NCBI GenBank assembly: GCA_002293665.1
Contig: DBDQ01000083.1
Span: forward strand, 13,224 to 18,656
Source of the DNA: Alistipes sp. UBA928
GTDB taxonomy: Bacteria > Bacteroidota > Bacteroidia > Bacteroidales > Rikenellaceae
Direction of reading: 5' to 3'
Length of the DNA: 5,433 nucleotides
The notes below the pieces were generated by a model. The model was not told the origin of the DNA, did no database searches, and saw only the letters and a program-made list of their open reading frames with translations. The position numbers and the translations under genes are program-made. How positions within the stretch are numbered: position 1 is the first letter of the stretch; each line of letters opens with the position of its first letter. Positions 1 through 5,433 of the stretch are shown in pieces.

Positions 1-450
<450 letters not shown>

Positions 451-473
451 CAGGACAGGATTATATTGAATTG

Positions 474-514
474 AACAACGGCCCGCGGAGATTTTTCGCG
501 GACCGTTGTTTTTA
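474..514. terminator. Probable bidirectional terminator between hppA and tatD
   Basis: AACAACGG (474-481) pairs with CCGTTGTT (503-510), and CCGCG (483-487) pairs with CGCGG (497-501), around a 9-nt loop. The single C482/A502 mismatch on the plus strand becomes a U-G pair in minus-strand RNA, giving a continuous 14-bp stem for tatD transcripts. On the plus strand the arm ends in a short T run reaching 513, suiting hppA. The T run is shared with the tatD stop codon (TAA, 514-512 on the minus strand), so the stem begins directly after tatD. The T tracts are short in both directions, but position between convergent genes supports a shared terminator. Confidence 0.8.
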
Positions 515-1300
515 GGGGGTCAGGGCGCGGAAGATGCGGTGAGTGTTTTCTGTGGTGAGTTGGTCGAGGCGGGTGGGGGTGAGGTCGAGGATTGTGGCGG
601 CGGCGGTGAGGATGTATGTGAGGTAGGACGACTCGTTGCGGCGGCCGCGGAAGGGTTCGGGCGTGAGCCAGGGGGCGTCGGTTTCGAGGACTATGTGGGT
701 GGGGTCGATGGCGGGCAGGAGTTCCTTCCAGCGACTCTTTTTGTAGGTCACCGATCCGCCGACGCCCAGCACGAAGTCGCCCACGGCGCGGACACGCCGA
801 TAATCTTCGAGCGTGCCGCTGAAGGCATGCAGCACCCCGCGCAGGCCGCGGCCCGTGTATTTTTCGAGCACAAGGCACATCTCCTCCCACGCCTCGCGAG
901 TGTGGATCGCCAGCGGGAGGTCGTAGCGCATGGCAAGGTCGATCTGCCACTCGAAAGCCGCCGTCTGTTCGGCGAGGAAGTCGCGGCTCCAGTGGAGGTC
1001 AAGACCCACCTCGCCGATGGCGCAGAAACCACCCTCGGGCGGTGAGGCGAGGTGGGCCTCGACGATCGCGAGTTCGCGTTCCCAACGGGGATTGTCGTTT
1101 ACCGACGTGGGATGGAGGCCCATCATCGGCACACAAAAACCGGGGTTGGCGCGACACATGGCGAGCATGGCGTCGTGGCTGTCGGAGTCAATGGCGGGGC
1201 ACAGGATGCGCTCGACACCCGCTTCGCGGGCGCGCCTCAGGGCGTCGTCGCGGTCGTCGTCGAACGCCCCGTCGAACATGTGGGAGTGTGTGTCTGTCAT
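512..1300 (-). CDS. tatD: TatD-family metal-dependent hydrolase (DNase)
   Basis: The product has 262 residues, the normal size for the TatD family of TIM-barrel, two-metal hydrolases. Characterised members are cytoplasmic DNases, including 3'-5' exonucleases, linked to DNA repair and turnover. The ligand set is complete: H5 and H7 (THSH), the GLHP motif at 61-64, E97 (AIGEVGLD), H133 (AIHTREA), H158 (HAFSG) and D208 (ETDAPWLTP), followed by the family RNES motif near 221-224. The start at 1300 is chosen because it places the metal-binding THSH motif at the N-terminus as usual; the frame stays open upstream, but only as an overlap inside dprA. The ATG overlaps the dprA TGA (ATGA), so translation is probably coupled and the two genes share a transcript. 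The stop codon runs directly into the terminator hairpin shared with hppA. Paralogues of this family are common, so the exact orthologue (TatD, YcfH or YjjV type) is not fixed. Confidence 0.95.
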   Translation of the reverse strand: MTDTHSHMFDGAFDDDRDDALRRAREAGVERILCPAIDSDSHDAMLAMCRANPGFCVPMMGLHPTSVNDNPRWERELAIVEAHLASPPEGGFCAIGEVGLDLHWSRDFLAEQTAAFEWQIDLAMRYDLPLAIHTREAWEEMCLVLEKYTGRGLRGVLHAFSGTLEDYRRVRAVGDFVLGVGGSVTYKKSRWKELLPAIDPTHIVLETDAPWLTPEPFRGRRNESSYLTYILTAAATILDLTPTRLDQLTTENTHRIFRALTP

Positions 1301-2397
1301 ATCTTTGTGTAGCTGCCTCCGGGCAGTCGCTGTATCTTGCCGGCGAACTCCAATTCGAGCAAAAGAGGTGCCAGAGAGGTGTGATCCAGGGCCGTCATCT
1401 CCACAAGGAAGTCGACCGACACCGCGTTGCCGCCCTGAATGCAACCCAACAGCCCCTGTGCGTCGGCCGAGAGTGCCGGTGCCGGCGCCGCGGGCCTTTC
1501 GCCCACCTCGGGAACGTACAAGTCCCACATCAGGACGCGGATAACATCTTCGCCCGAGCAGACCATAGCTGCTCGCTGGTTCTTTATCAGTGCGTTGGAT
1601 CCGAAGGCCACACTGTCGGTCGCGCGGCCGGGAACGGCCATCACCGTGCGGTCGTAGCCCAGTGCGAAGTCGGCGGTAGAAAGAGCGCCGCTCTTCGAGG
1701 GGGCCTCCACAACAATCGTTCCCTCGGAGAGGCCGGCGATGATGCGGTTGCGCGCAAGGTAGAAGTCGCCCGTCTGCTTGCTTCCCGAGTGGCACTCGGT
1801 GACGATGGCTCCGCCGTGGGCCACGATGTCGCGCGCAATGTCGGCGTGGGGTGCGGGAGTGATACCGGGCAGGGTATTGGCCACAACCGCCACGGTCGGA
1901 ACGCCGTAGCGCAACGCAGCGCGGTGGCAGTGAACGTCGATGCCGAAAGCCAGGCCGCTGACTATGCAGAGGTCGGGAACACGGTCGGCGAGTTGTTTAA
2001 CCAGCTTGTCGCACATGGTCTGTCCGTAGGTCGACAGGCCCCGCGTGCCCACCATAGACACGCATCTGAGTCGCAACGCCTCGACGTTACCGCTGATGTA
2101 GAGAACGTGCGGCGGGTCGTTCATCTCGCGCGCAAGGGGCGGATACTCCCTGTCGGTCGACGCGATGGCCGTGAGGTTGTGTTTTTTTACGTAGGCGAGC
2201 TCTTTCTCGGCCCTGCGATGCGCCTCTTTACGGGTGAGCTGCTCCGCCAGAGGCTCGCGAATGGAGGTGCGGCGGACGATCTCCGCAGCCGGGGCATCGT
2301 AGAGGGCGTCGGCACTGCCGAACACGGAGATCAGCATGGCGGCCGTCTTCACCCCTATGCCCGGCTCAAGCGTAAGCGCAATGTCGTTTACATTCAT
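1297..2397 (-). CDS. dprA: DNA-processing protein DprA (Smf), RecA loader
   Basis: DprA binds incoming single-stranded DNA during natural transformation, protects it and loads RecA; it acts in the cytoplasm. The 366 residues match the usual size. Residues 1-60 form a helix-hairpin-helix-like N-terminal region (PGIGVKTA near 12-19). The Rossmann-like DprA core follows: MVGTRGLSTYG (115-125), VSGLAFGID (146-154), GAIVTE (196-201), RNRIIAGLSEGTIVVEA (216-232), SGALSTA (236-242) and AVPGR (254-258). A linker rich in Ala and Pro (about 301-309) leads to a C-terminal winged-helix region (310-366) that ends in a typical LPGG turn. Small departures from common motif forms are GIDVHCH at 152-158 and FYLARNR at 212-218. 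The ATG at 2397 is chosen because it begins at the helix-hairpin-helix region and is the only start supported by homology-like sequence. No clear Shine-Dalgarno is present. tatD overlaps its stop codon. A structured RNA gene and a hairpin lie directly upstream, so dprA may be expressed by read-through from there. Confidence 0.96.
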   Translation of the reverse strand: MNVNDIALTLEPGIGVKTAAMLISVFGSADALYDAPAAEIVRRTSIREPLAEQLTRKEAHRRAEKELAYVKKHNLTAIASTDREYPPLAREMNDPPHVLYISGNVEALRLRCVSMVGTRGLSTYGQTMCDKLVKQLADRVPDLCIVSGLAFGIDVHCHRAALRYGVPTVAVVANTLPGITPAPHADIARDIVAHGGAIVTECHSGSKQTGDFYLARNRIIAGLSEGTIVVEAPSKSGALSTADFALGYDRTVMAVPGRATDSVAFGSNALIKNQRAAMVCSGEDVIRVLMWDLYVPEVGERPAAPAPALSADAQGLLGCIQGGNAVSVDFLVEMTALDHTSLAPLLLELEFAGKIQRLPGGSYTKI

Positions 2398-2402
2398 TGT
2401 TT

Positions 2403-2436
2403 GGCCTTTTTTTGTTTGGGGTAGTTTAAAAAGGCC
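2403..2436 (-). promoter_or_regulatory. Hairpin directly upstream of the dprA start codon
   Basis: In minus-strand RNA, GGCCUUUUU (2436-2428) can pair with AAAAAGGCC (2411-2403), giving 9 bp around a 16-nt loop. The stem ends only five bases before the dprA ATG at 2397, where a ribosome would land. It could be a 3' processing or termination element of the upstream RNA, an attenuator, or a structure that limits dprA translation. The U5 run inside the first arm could also serve as the terminator tail of the upstream RNA, which would compete with this hairpin. The pairing is seen directly; the function is inferred. Confidence 0.45.
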
Positions 2437-2571
2437 CTCGGCTGCAAGCTCCCCAGCTTAGCATACAGGAACAGACCCATCAGAGGCTTCGACCCTTACC
2501 GAGGACCTAAGTCCTATGTGGTCGAAACTTCCGATTAAGTCAAATTGTATGCAAAACAAGCCGGGGAGCTC
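2428..2571 (-). ncRNA. ssrS: Candidate 6S RNA (RNA polymerase regulator)
   Basis: Read on the minus strand, this stretch folds like 6S RNA, which mimics an open promoter and holds housekeeping RNA polymerase. The closing stem pairs 2570-2557 with 2460-2447 (14 continuous pairs including two G-U). After a U4 bulge (2556-2553), GCATACA (2552-2546) pairs with TGTATGC (2467-2461). A central bubble of about 13 and 14 nt follows (2545-2533 and 2481-2468). The upper stem pairs 2532-2520 with 2494-2482 with one mismatch, and it is capped by the hairpin AGGAC-UUAG-GUCCU (2515-2502). Four C/A mismatches on the plus strand become G-U pairs on the minus strand and only two changes go the other way, which supports minus. 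A TAnnTTTG promoter ends five bases before the likely 5' end, and a T5 run at 2432-2428 may end it. Both ends are approximate. The identity rests on architecture, not on a covariance search; an unrelated structured RNA or a dprA leader element is the alternative. Confidence 0.65.
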
Positions 2572-2575
2572 GGTG

Positions 2576-2583
2576 CAAAGATA
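2576..2583 (-). promoter_or_regulatory. Bacteroidota -7 promoter element for the 6S-like RNA
   Basis: The minus strand reads TATCTTTG (2583 to 2576), an exact match to the Bacteroidota consensus TAnnTTTG. A start about 5-6 bases downstream would fall at 2571-2570, exactly at the base of the long closing stem of the structured RNA. No TTTG is present at the usual -33 distance; the sequence there is GC-rich hairpin and an A run. The element and its position are seen; promoter activity is inferred. Confidence 0.6.
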
Positions 2584-2600
2584 GTGAATTTTTTTCGCGT

Positions 2601-2625
2601 ACGAGGCCGCGATTTGCGGCCTCGT
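2601..2625 (-). terminator. Strong GC-rich hairpin after the serine hydrolase gene
   Basis: ACGAGGCCGC (2601-2610) pairs perfectly with GCGGCCTCGT (2616-2625) around a 5-nt loop, and weaker pairs can extend the base. It begins 23 bases beyond the stop codon of the minus-strand serine hydrolase gene and ends before the 6S-like promoter, so it is well placed to end that transcript. However, minus-strand RNA has an A run instead of a U run after the stem, so it is not a canonical intrinsic terminator. Blocking read-through or protecting the 3' end are both possible roles. Confidence 0.5.
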
Positions 2626-2647
2626 GTGTTGCGGGATATTTAAATCT

Positions 2648-3916
2648 CTATTCGAGCACCTGGTAGACCGTGTTGAGGAATTTTTCCCAGACTTTGGTGT
2701 CGGGGGTGCGGTTGGTATAGAGGATGATGACCATCTTCTCCTTGTGGTCGATGATGTAGTCGGTGTTGGCGGCGCCGCCCCAGCTCAGAGCGCCCGGCGA
2801 CACCATAGGCGTGAAGTTGGGGATCGCGCGGCGGCTCGTGTCTCCATCGGGCTCAGGGTTGATCTGGAACCCGATCCCGAACTGATGGCCGTTGCCGCCG
2901 CCGTTGGGCATCGGCAGTTGGTTGTTCTGCATCATCTCGATCGTGCGGCGGCCCAGAATGCGGTGGCCGTTGAACTCGCCGTAGTTGAGTATCATCTGAC
3001 AGAAACGCGCGTATCCCTCGATGGTGCCGCTCAGGCCCGTTCCGGCGTTGGCGAAACGGCGGTCTTGCTGAAACGGGTTGCGTCCGCTCCACCACTCGCG
3101 TGCGACGAGCCGGCCCTGATCATCCACGCCGTAAGTCGACACGAACCGCCCGGCCATCGCCGGGTCGAAGTACCACGCCATGTCGGTAATGCCCAGCGGT
3201 TCGAGTACCACCTCGGTGACGTACTCCTGAAGCGAGCGGCCCGAGAAGTACTCCACCAGATAGCCCCACACGTCGGAGGCAGTGTGGTAGTTCCATTCGG
3301 TGCCGGGATCCCACCCGAGAGGCGCGGCCACCAGATCGCGCACCCACTCCTCGAGCGTGGCATACTCCTTTGCCGGCTGTCCGGGCACACGCCTCGGACC
3401 CTGCATGCCGGAGGTGTGGCTCAGCAGGTGACGGATCGTGACGGGTGTGGCGGCGGGGCGGGTTTGTGTCGAGGTGCGGTCGGCGGGGTTGGCCCACACC
3501 CGGTCGGTCATCTCGGGGATGTAGAGCGACACGGGGTCGTCGAGTTGGAACTTACCCTGCTCGAAAAGGGTGAGCAGGGCAACGGTGGTGATGGCCTTGG
3601 TTTGGGAGAACATACGGAAGATGTTATCCTTGGAGAGCGGGTCGCGGCTCTCGACGTCGCGCCAGCCGAAGGCTTTGTGGTGGATCACCTCGCCTTCGCG
3701 GGCAACGAACGTGAGGGCGTGGGGAATGATGCCGCGGTCGACATAGTCCTGAAGCAGGGCGTCGATACGGGCGAGCCGCGAGGCGGCGACCTCAAGTGCG
3801 GCGAAATCGGGTGAGTAATCGAATTTCTGAGGGTCGCCGGCGAACGCGGAGGCAGGGGCGAGGTACGAAAAGGCGATCAGGCTGGCGATCGAGAGGGCTA
3901 AAGCTCTTGTTTTCAT
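2648..3916 (-). CDS. Exported serine hydrolase, beta-lactamase/esterase fold
   Basis: The 422-residue product belongs to the serine beta-lactamase-like family (class C / family VIII esterase / D-aminopeptidase group, Pfam Beta-lactamase type). Residues 1-26 look like a Sec signal peptide: MKTR, a hydrophobic core, then ASAFA before G27, so the enzyme probably works in the periplasm. Catalytic motifs are S104-Q-T-K107 (SxxK, nucleophile and base), the family HLLSHTSG at 164-171, Y210 (NYHTAS, the YxN or YxS position) and W379-G-G (in place of KTG). WGG and the absence of YxN are more typical of esterases and peptidases than of true AmpC, so resistance to beta-lactams should not be assumed; the substrate is unknown. 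The start at 3916 is chosen for the signal peptide and because a TAnnTTTG promoter lies 35 bases upstream; the 140 open codons upstream run through the promoter region and antisense to ettA. It appears to be a single-gene unit with a hairpin after its stop. Confidence 0.92.
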   Translation of the reverse strand: MKTRALALSIASLIAFSYLAPASAFAGDPQKFDYSPDFAALEVAASRLARIDALLQDYVDRGIIPHALTFVAREGEVIHHKAFGWRDVESRDPLSKDNIFRMFSQTKAITTVALLTLFEQGKFQLDDPVSLYIPEMTDRVWANPADRTSTQTRPAATPVTIRHLLSHTSGMQGPRRVPGQPAKEYATLEEWVRDLVAAPLGWDPGTEWNYHTASDVWGYLVEYFSGRSLQEYVTEVVLEPLGITDMAWYFDPAMAGRFVSTYGVDDQGRLVAREWWSGRNPFQQDRRFANAGTGLSGTIEGYARFCQMILNYGEFNGHRILGRRTIEMMQNNQLPMPNGGGNGHQFGIGFQINPEPDGDTSRRAIPNFTPMVSPGALSWGGAANTDYIIDHKEKMVIILYTNRTPDTKVWEKFLNTVYQVLE

Positions 3917-3950
3917 CGGGGGCAGATTAATTTTAAGGTTATTGTTTGTG

Positions 3951-3958
3951 CAAATATA
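3951..3958 (-). promoter_or_regulatory. Bacteroidota -7 promoter element for the serine hydrolase
   Basis: The minus strand reads TATATTTG (3958 to 3951), an exact TAnnTTTG match. It predicts a start near 3945 and a leader of about 30 bases before the ATG at 3916. No good TTTG is seen at the -33 position, so the promoter may be weak or assisted. The perfect inverted repeat at 3985-4008 lies upstream of it. Confidence 0.6.
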
Positions 3959-3984
3959 GCAATAAAAACGATAGAGAATGTATT

Positions 3985-4008
3985 GGCACAAGTTTATCAA
4001 CTTGTGCC
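3985..4008. repeat. Perfect 10-bp inverted repeat between divergent promoters
   Basis: GGCACAAGTT (3985-3994) and AACTTGTGCC (3999-4008) are exact reverse complements separated by TATC. The palindrome lies upstream of the promoters of both the serine hydrolase (minus) and ettA (plus), so it would suit an operator bound by a dimeric regulator acting on both. It could also be a transcription-blocking hairpin, though no T run of note follows on either strand. The repeat is certain; its role is not. Confidence 0.75.
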
Positions 4009-4011
4009 TGT

Positions 4012-4033
4012 TGTGGCCTGTTTTGCTGTGGCC
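4012..4033. repeat. Short direct repeat TGTGGCC, 15-bp spacing
   Basis: TGTGGCC occurs at 4012-4018 and again at 4027-4033, flanking and overlapping the -33 TTTG of the ettA promoter. The copies start 15 bases apart, which is not a whole number of helical turns. It may be a regulator site or chance; the repeat is short. Confidence 0.3.
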
Positions 4034-4052
4034 GATTTTTTGATTAACTTTG
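4022..4052 (+). promoter_or_regulatory. Bacteroidota -33/-7 promoter of ettA
   Basis: TTTG (4022-4025), a 19-base spacer and TAACTTTG (4045-4052) match the Bacteroidota consensus TTTG-N19-21-TAnnTTTG exactly. Transcription would begin around 4056-4060, leaving a leader of about 35 bases before the ATG at 4094. The leader is A-rich and has no evident Shine-Dalgarno, as is usual in this phylum. Confidence 0.8.
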
Positions 4053-4093
4053 GCACTTCGAAAAAAAACAGTAATCGTAACACATTTAGGGAT

Positions 4094-5433
4094 ATGGCCG
4101 ACGAAAAAATAATTTTCTCGATGGTGGGAGTGAGTAAAGTACTCCCGAGTAACAAAAAGATTCTCAACAATATATACCTGTCGTTCTTCTATGGCGCCAA
4201 GATCGGTATCATAGGTTTGAACGGCAGCGGGAAGTCGACGCTGATGAAGATCATCGCGGGACTGGACAAGAATTTTCAGGGCGAAGTGGTCTTCTCGCCC
4301 GGTTACAGTGTGGGATACCTCGAGCAGGAGCCGCATTTGGACGAGTCGAAGACCGTGCGCGAGATAGTCGAAGAGGGGTGTGCCGCGACGGTGGCACTGC
4401 TCAAGGAGTATGAGGAGGTGAACGCCGCCTTCGGCGATCCCGATCTCGATGGCGATGCGATGAACAAGCTCATAGAGCGTCAGGGTGAGCTAACCGAGGC
4501 GATCGACGCCGCGAACGGCTGGGAACTCGACGCGGTGTTGGAGCGTGCGATGGATGCCCTGCGCTGCCCTGACGGCGATACCCCGGTGAAGGTGTTGTCG
4601 GGAGGTGAGAGGCGCCGGGTGGCCTTGTGCCGCCTGTTGTTGCAGGAGCCCGACGTGCTGCTGCTCGACGAGCCTACCAACCACCTCGATGCCGAGAGTA
4701 TCGACTGGCTCGAGCAGCATCTTCAGCAGTACAAGGGGACGGTGATCGCCGTCACCCACGACCGATACTTCCTCGACAACGTGGCCGGGTGGATTCTCGA
4801 GCTCGACCGCGGTGAGGGTATTCCGTGGAAGGGTAACTACACGAGCTGGCTTGAGCAGAAGTCGAACCGCCTCGCGATGGAGGAGAAGCAGGAGAGCAAG
4901 CGGCGCAAGACCCTCGAGCGCGAGCTCGAATGGGTGCGCATGAGCCCCAAAGCGCGTCACGCCAAGAGCAAAGCGCGTCTGGGTGCCTACGACAAGATGC
5001 TCAACGAGGATACGAAACAGAAGGAGGAGAAACTGGAGATATTTATTCCCAACGGCCCGAGGCTCGGCAATGTGGTGATCGAGGCGCAGGGGGTGTCGAA
5101 GGCTTTCGGCGACAGGGTGCTGTATGAAGGGTTGGAGTTTTCGCTGCCTCCGGCGGGGATAGTGGGCGTGATCGGGCCGAACGGTACGGGTAAGACGACG
5201 CTTTTCCGTATGATTATGGGGTTGGAGCCGCCCTCTTCCGGCACGTTCAAGGTGGGTGAGACGGTGAAGTTGGCGTATATCGACCAGCAGCATAAGTCGA
5301 TCGACCCCGACAAGAGCGTTTACGAGGTGATCAGCGCAAACAGCGAGCATGTGCAGTTGGGTAACCGGAGCGTTCCGGCGCGGGCTTATGTTTCGCGGTT
5401 CAATTTCAATGGCGCCGACCAGGAGAAGAAGTG
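4094..5433 (+). CDS. ettA: Energy-dependent translational throttle EttA (ABC-F), 3' end cut off
   Basis: EttA is a cytoplasmic ABC-F ATPase that binds the ribosomal E site beside P-site tRNA and gates early elongation according to the ATP/ADP ratio. The frame runs off the right edge after 446 residues of a family usually about 555-560 long. The first ATPase domain has Walker A GLNGSGKST (41-49), signature LSGGE (168-172), Walker B LLLDEP (189-194) and the switch H222 in THDRYFLDN. The arm subdomain lies around 92-140. WILELDRGEGIPWKGNY (233-249) and the basic P-site tRNA-interacting linker (about 250-320, with ELEWVRMSPKARHAKSKARL) are diagnostic of EttA rather than Uup or resistance-type ABC-F proteins. 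The second domain begins near 327 with Walker A GPNGTGKTT (361-369) and is truncated before its signature and Walker B. The start at 4094 gives a normal EttA N-terminus and follows the promoter at 4022-4052. EttA itself is not an antibiotic-resistance protein. Confidence 0.96.
   Translation, partial: MADEKIIFSMVGVSKVLPSNKKILNNIYLSFFYGAKIGIIGLNGSGKSTLMKIIAGLDKNFQGEVVFSPGYSVGYLEQEPHLDESKTVREIVEEGCAATVALLKEYEEVNAAFGDPDLDGDAMNKLIERQGELTEAIDAANGWELDAVLERAMDALRCPDGDTPVKVLSGGERRRVALCRLLLQEPDVLLLDEPTNHLDAESIDWLEQHLQQYKGTVIAVTHDRYFLDNVAGWILELDRGEGIPWKGNYTSWLEQKSNRLAMEEKQESKRRKTLERELEWVRMSPKARHAKSKARLGAYDKMLNEDTKQKEEKLEIFIPNGPRLGNVVIEAQGVSKAFGDRVLYEGLEFSLPPAGIVGVIGPNGTGKTTLFRMIMGLEPPSSGTFKVGETVKLAYIDQQHKSIDPDKSVYEVISANSEHVQLGNRSVPARAYVSRFNFNGADQEKK

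Noticed and set aside
1301..1795. N-terminal extension of TatD by 165 codons
   Set aside because: It lies wholly within dprA in another frame; the TatD family begins with the metal-binding THSH motif, which fits the start at 1300.
1042..2424. Long plus-strand open frame (460 codons) opposite dprA
   Set aside because: It is antisense to the well-supported dprA, is Arg/Gly/Ala/Val-rich without motifs, and even crosses into tatD and the intergenic region.
2435..2595. Plus-strand reading of the structured RNA, ending in the T7 run at 2589-2595
   Set aside because: The T run is 12 bases from the closing stem, no spaced TTTG/TAnnTTTG promoter precedes it, and the fold loses four G-U pairs while gaining two. 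The minus strand is better, though not proven.
2624..3814. Long plus-strand open frame (396 codons) opposite the serine hydrolase
   Set aside because: It is antisense to a gene with intact catalytic motifs, and its translation is a low-complexity mix of Val, Gly, Ala and His with no recognisable domain, as expected for the shadow of a GC-rich gene.
2648..3916. Calling the serine hydrolase an AmpC resistance gene
   Set aside because: WGG replaces KTG and the YxN motif is absent, so beta-lactamase activity cannot be claimed from sequence.
3917..4336. N-terminal extension of the serine hydrolase by 140 codons
   Set aside because: It would bypass an obvious signal peptide, run over the promoter region and lie antisense to the first 243 bases of ettA. 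The added sequence shows no domain.
4490..5350. Minus-strand open frame (286 codons) inside ettA
   Set aside because: The plus strand encodes all expected EttA motifs here; the antisense translation is Leu/His/Arg-rich shadow sequence.
4094..5433. Calling the ABC-F protein an antibiotic-resistance factor
   Set aside because: The linker and the WILELDRGEGIPW region identify EttA, a translation factor not known for ribosome-protection resistance.

Overview
The window looks like chromosomal DNA from a GC-rich member of the Bacteroidota, most likely Bacteroidales (an Alistipes-like genome would fit the base composition; the genus is a guess). The main evidence is three intergenic copies of the Bacteroidota sigma-factor -7 element TAnnTTTG, one with an ideally placed upstream TTTG, and the lack of clear Shine-Dalgarno sequences before the genes. 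The content is housekeeping: no insertion sequence, phage gene, CRISPR array, tRNA or rRNA was seen.

Layout, left to right. (1) Positions 1-450, plus strand: the C-terminal end of a membrane-embedded, ion-pumping pyrophosphatase (hppA), cut by the window edge. (2) A long hairpin at 474-510 sits between this gene and the convergent tatD and probably terminates both. (3) Positions 512-2397, minus strand: a two-gene unit, dprA then tatD, joined by an ATGA stop/start overlap. It combines the DNA-uptake RecA loader with a TatD metal-dependent nuclease. (4) Positions 2398-2647: a gap without protein genes that holds a strongly structured RNA on the minus strand. It has a long closing stem, a 13/14-nt central bubble and an apical stem-loop, and a TAnnTTTG promoter lies just before its 5' end. 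This is the architecture of 6S RNA, the RNA-polymerase decoy. The G-U pairs favour the minus strand. A second hairpin lies between it and the dprA start codon. (5) Positions 2648-3916, minus strand: an exported serine hydrolase of the beta-lactamase/esterase fold with SxxK, Tyr and WGG motifs. (6) Positions 3917-4093: a divergent promoter region with one -7 element per direction and a perfect 10-bp inverted repeat between them. (7) Positions 4094-5433, plus strand: ettA, an ABC-F ATPase acting on the ribosome, cut by the right edge.

The genes do not form one pathway. The most informative items are the 6S-like RNA upstream of dprA, the translationally coupled dprA-tatD pair, and the palindrome between the divergent promoters. 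No wholly new system is evident.
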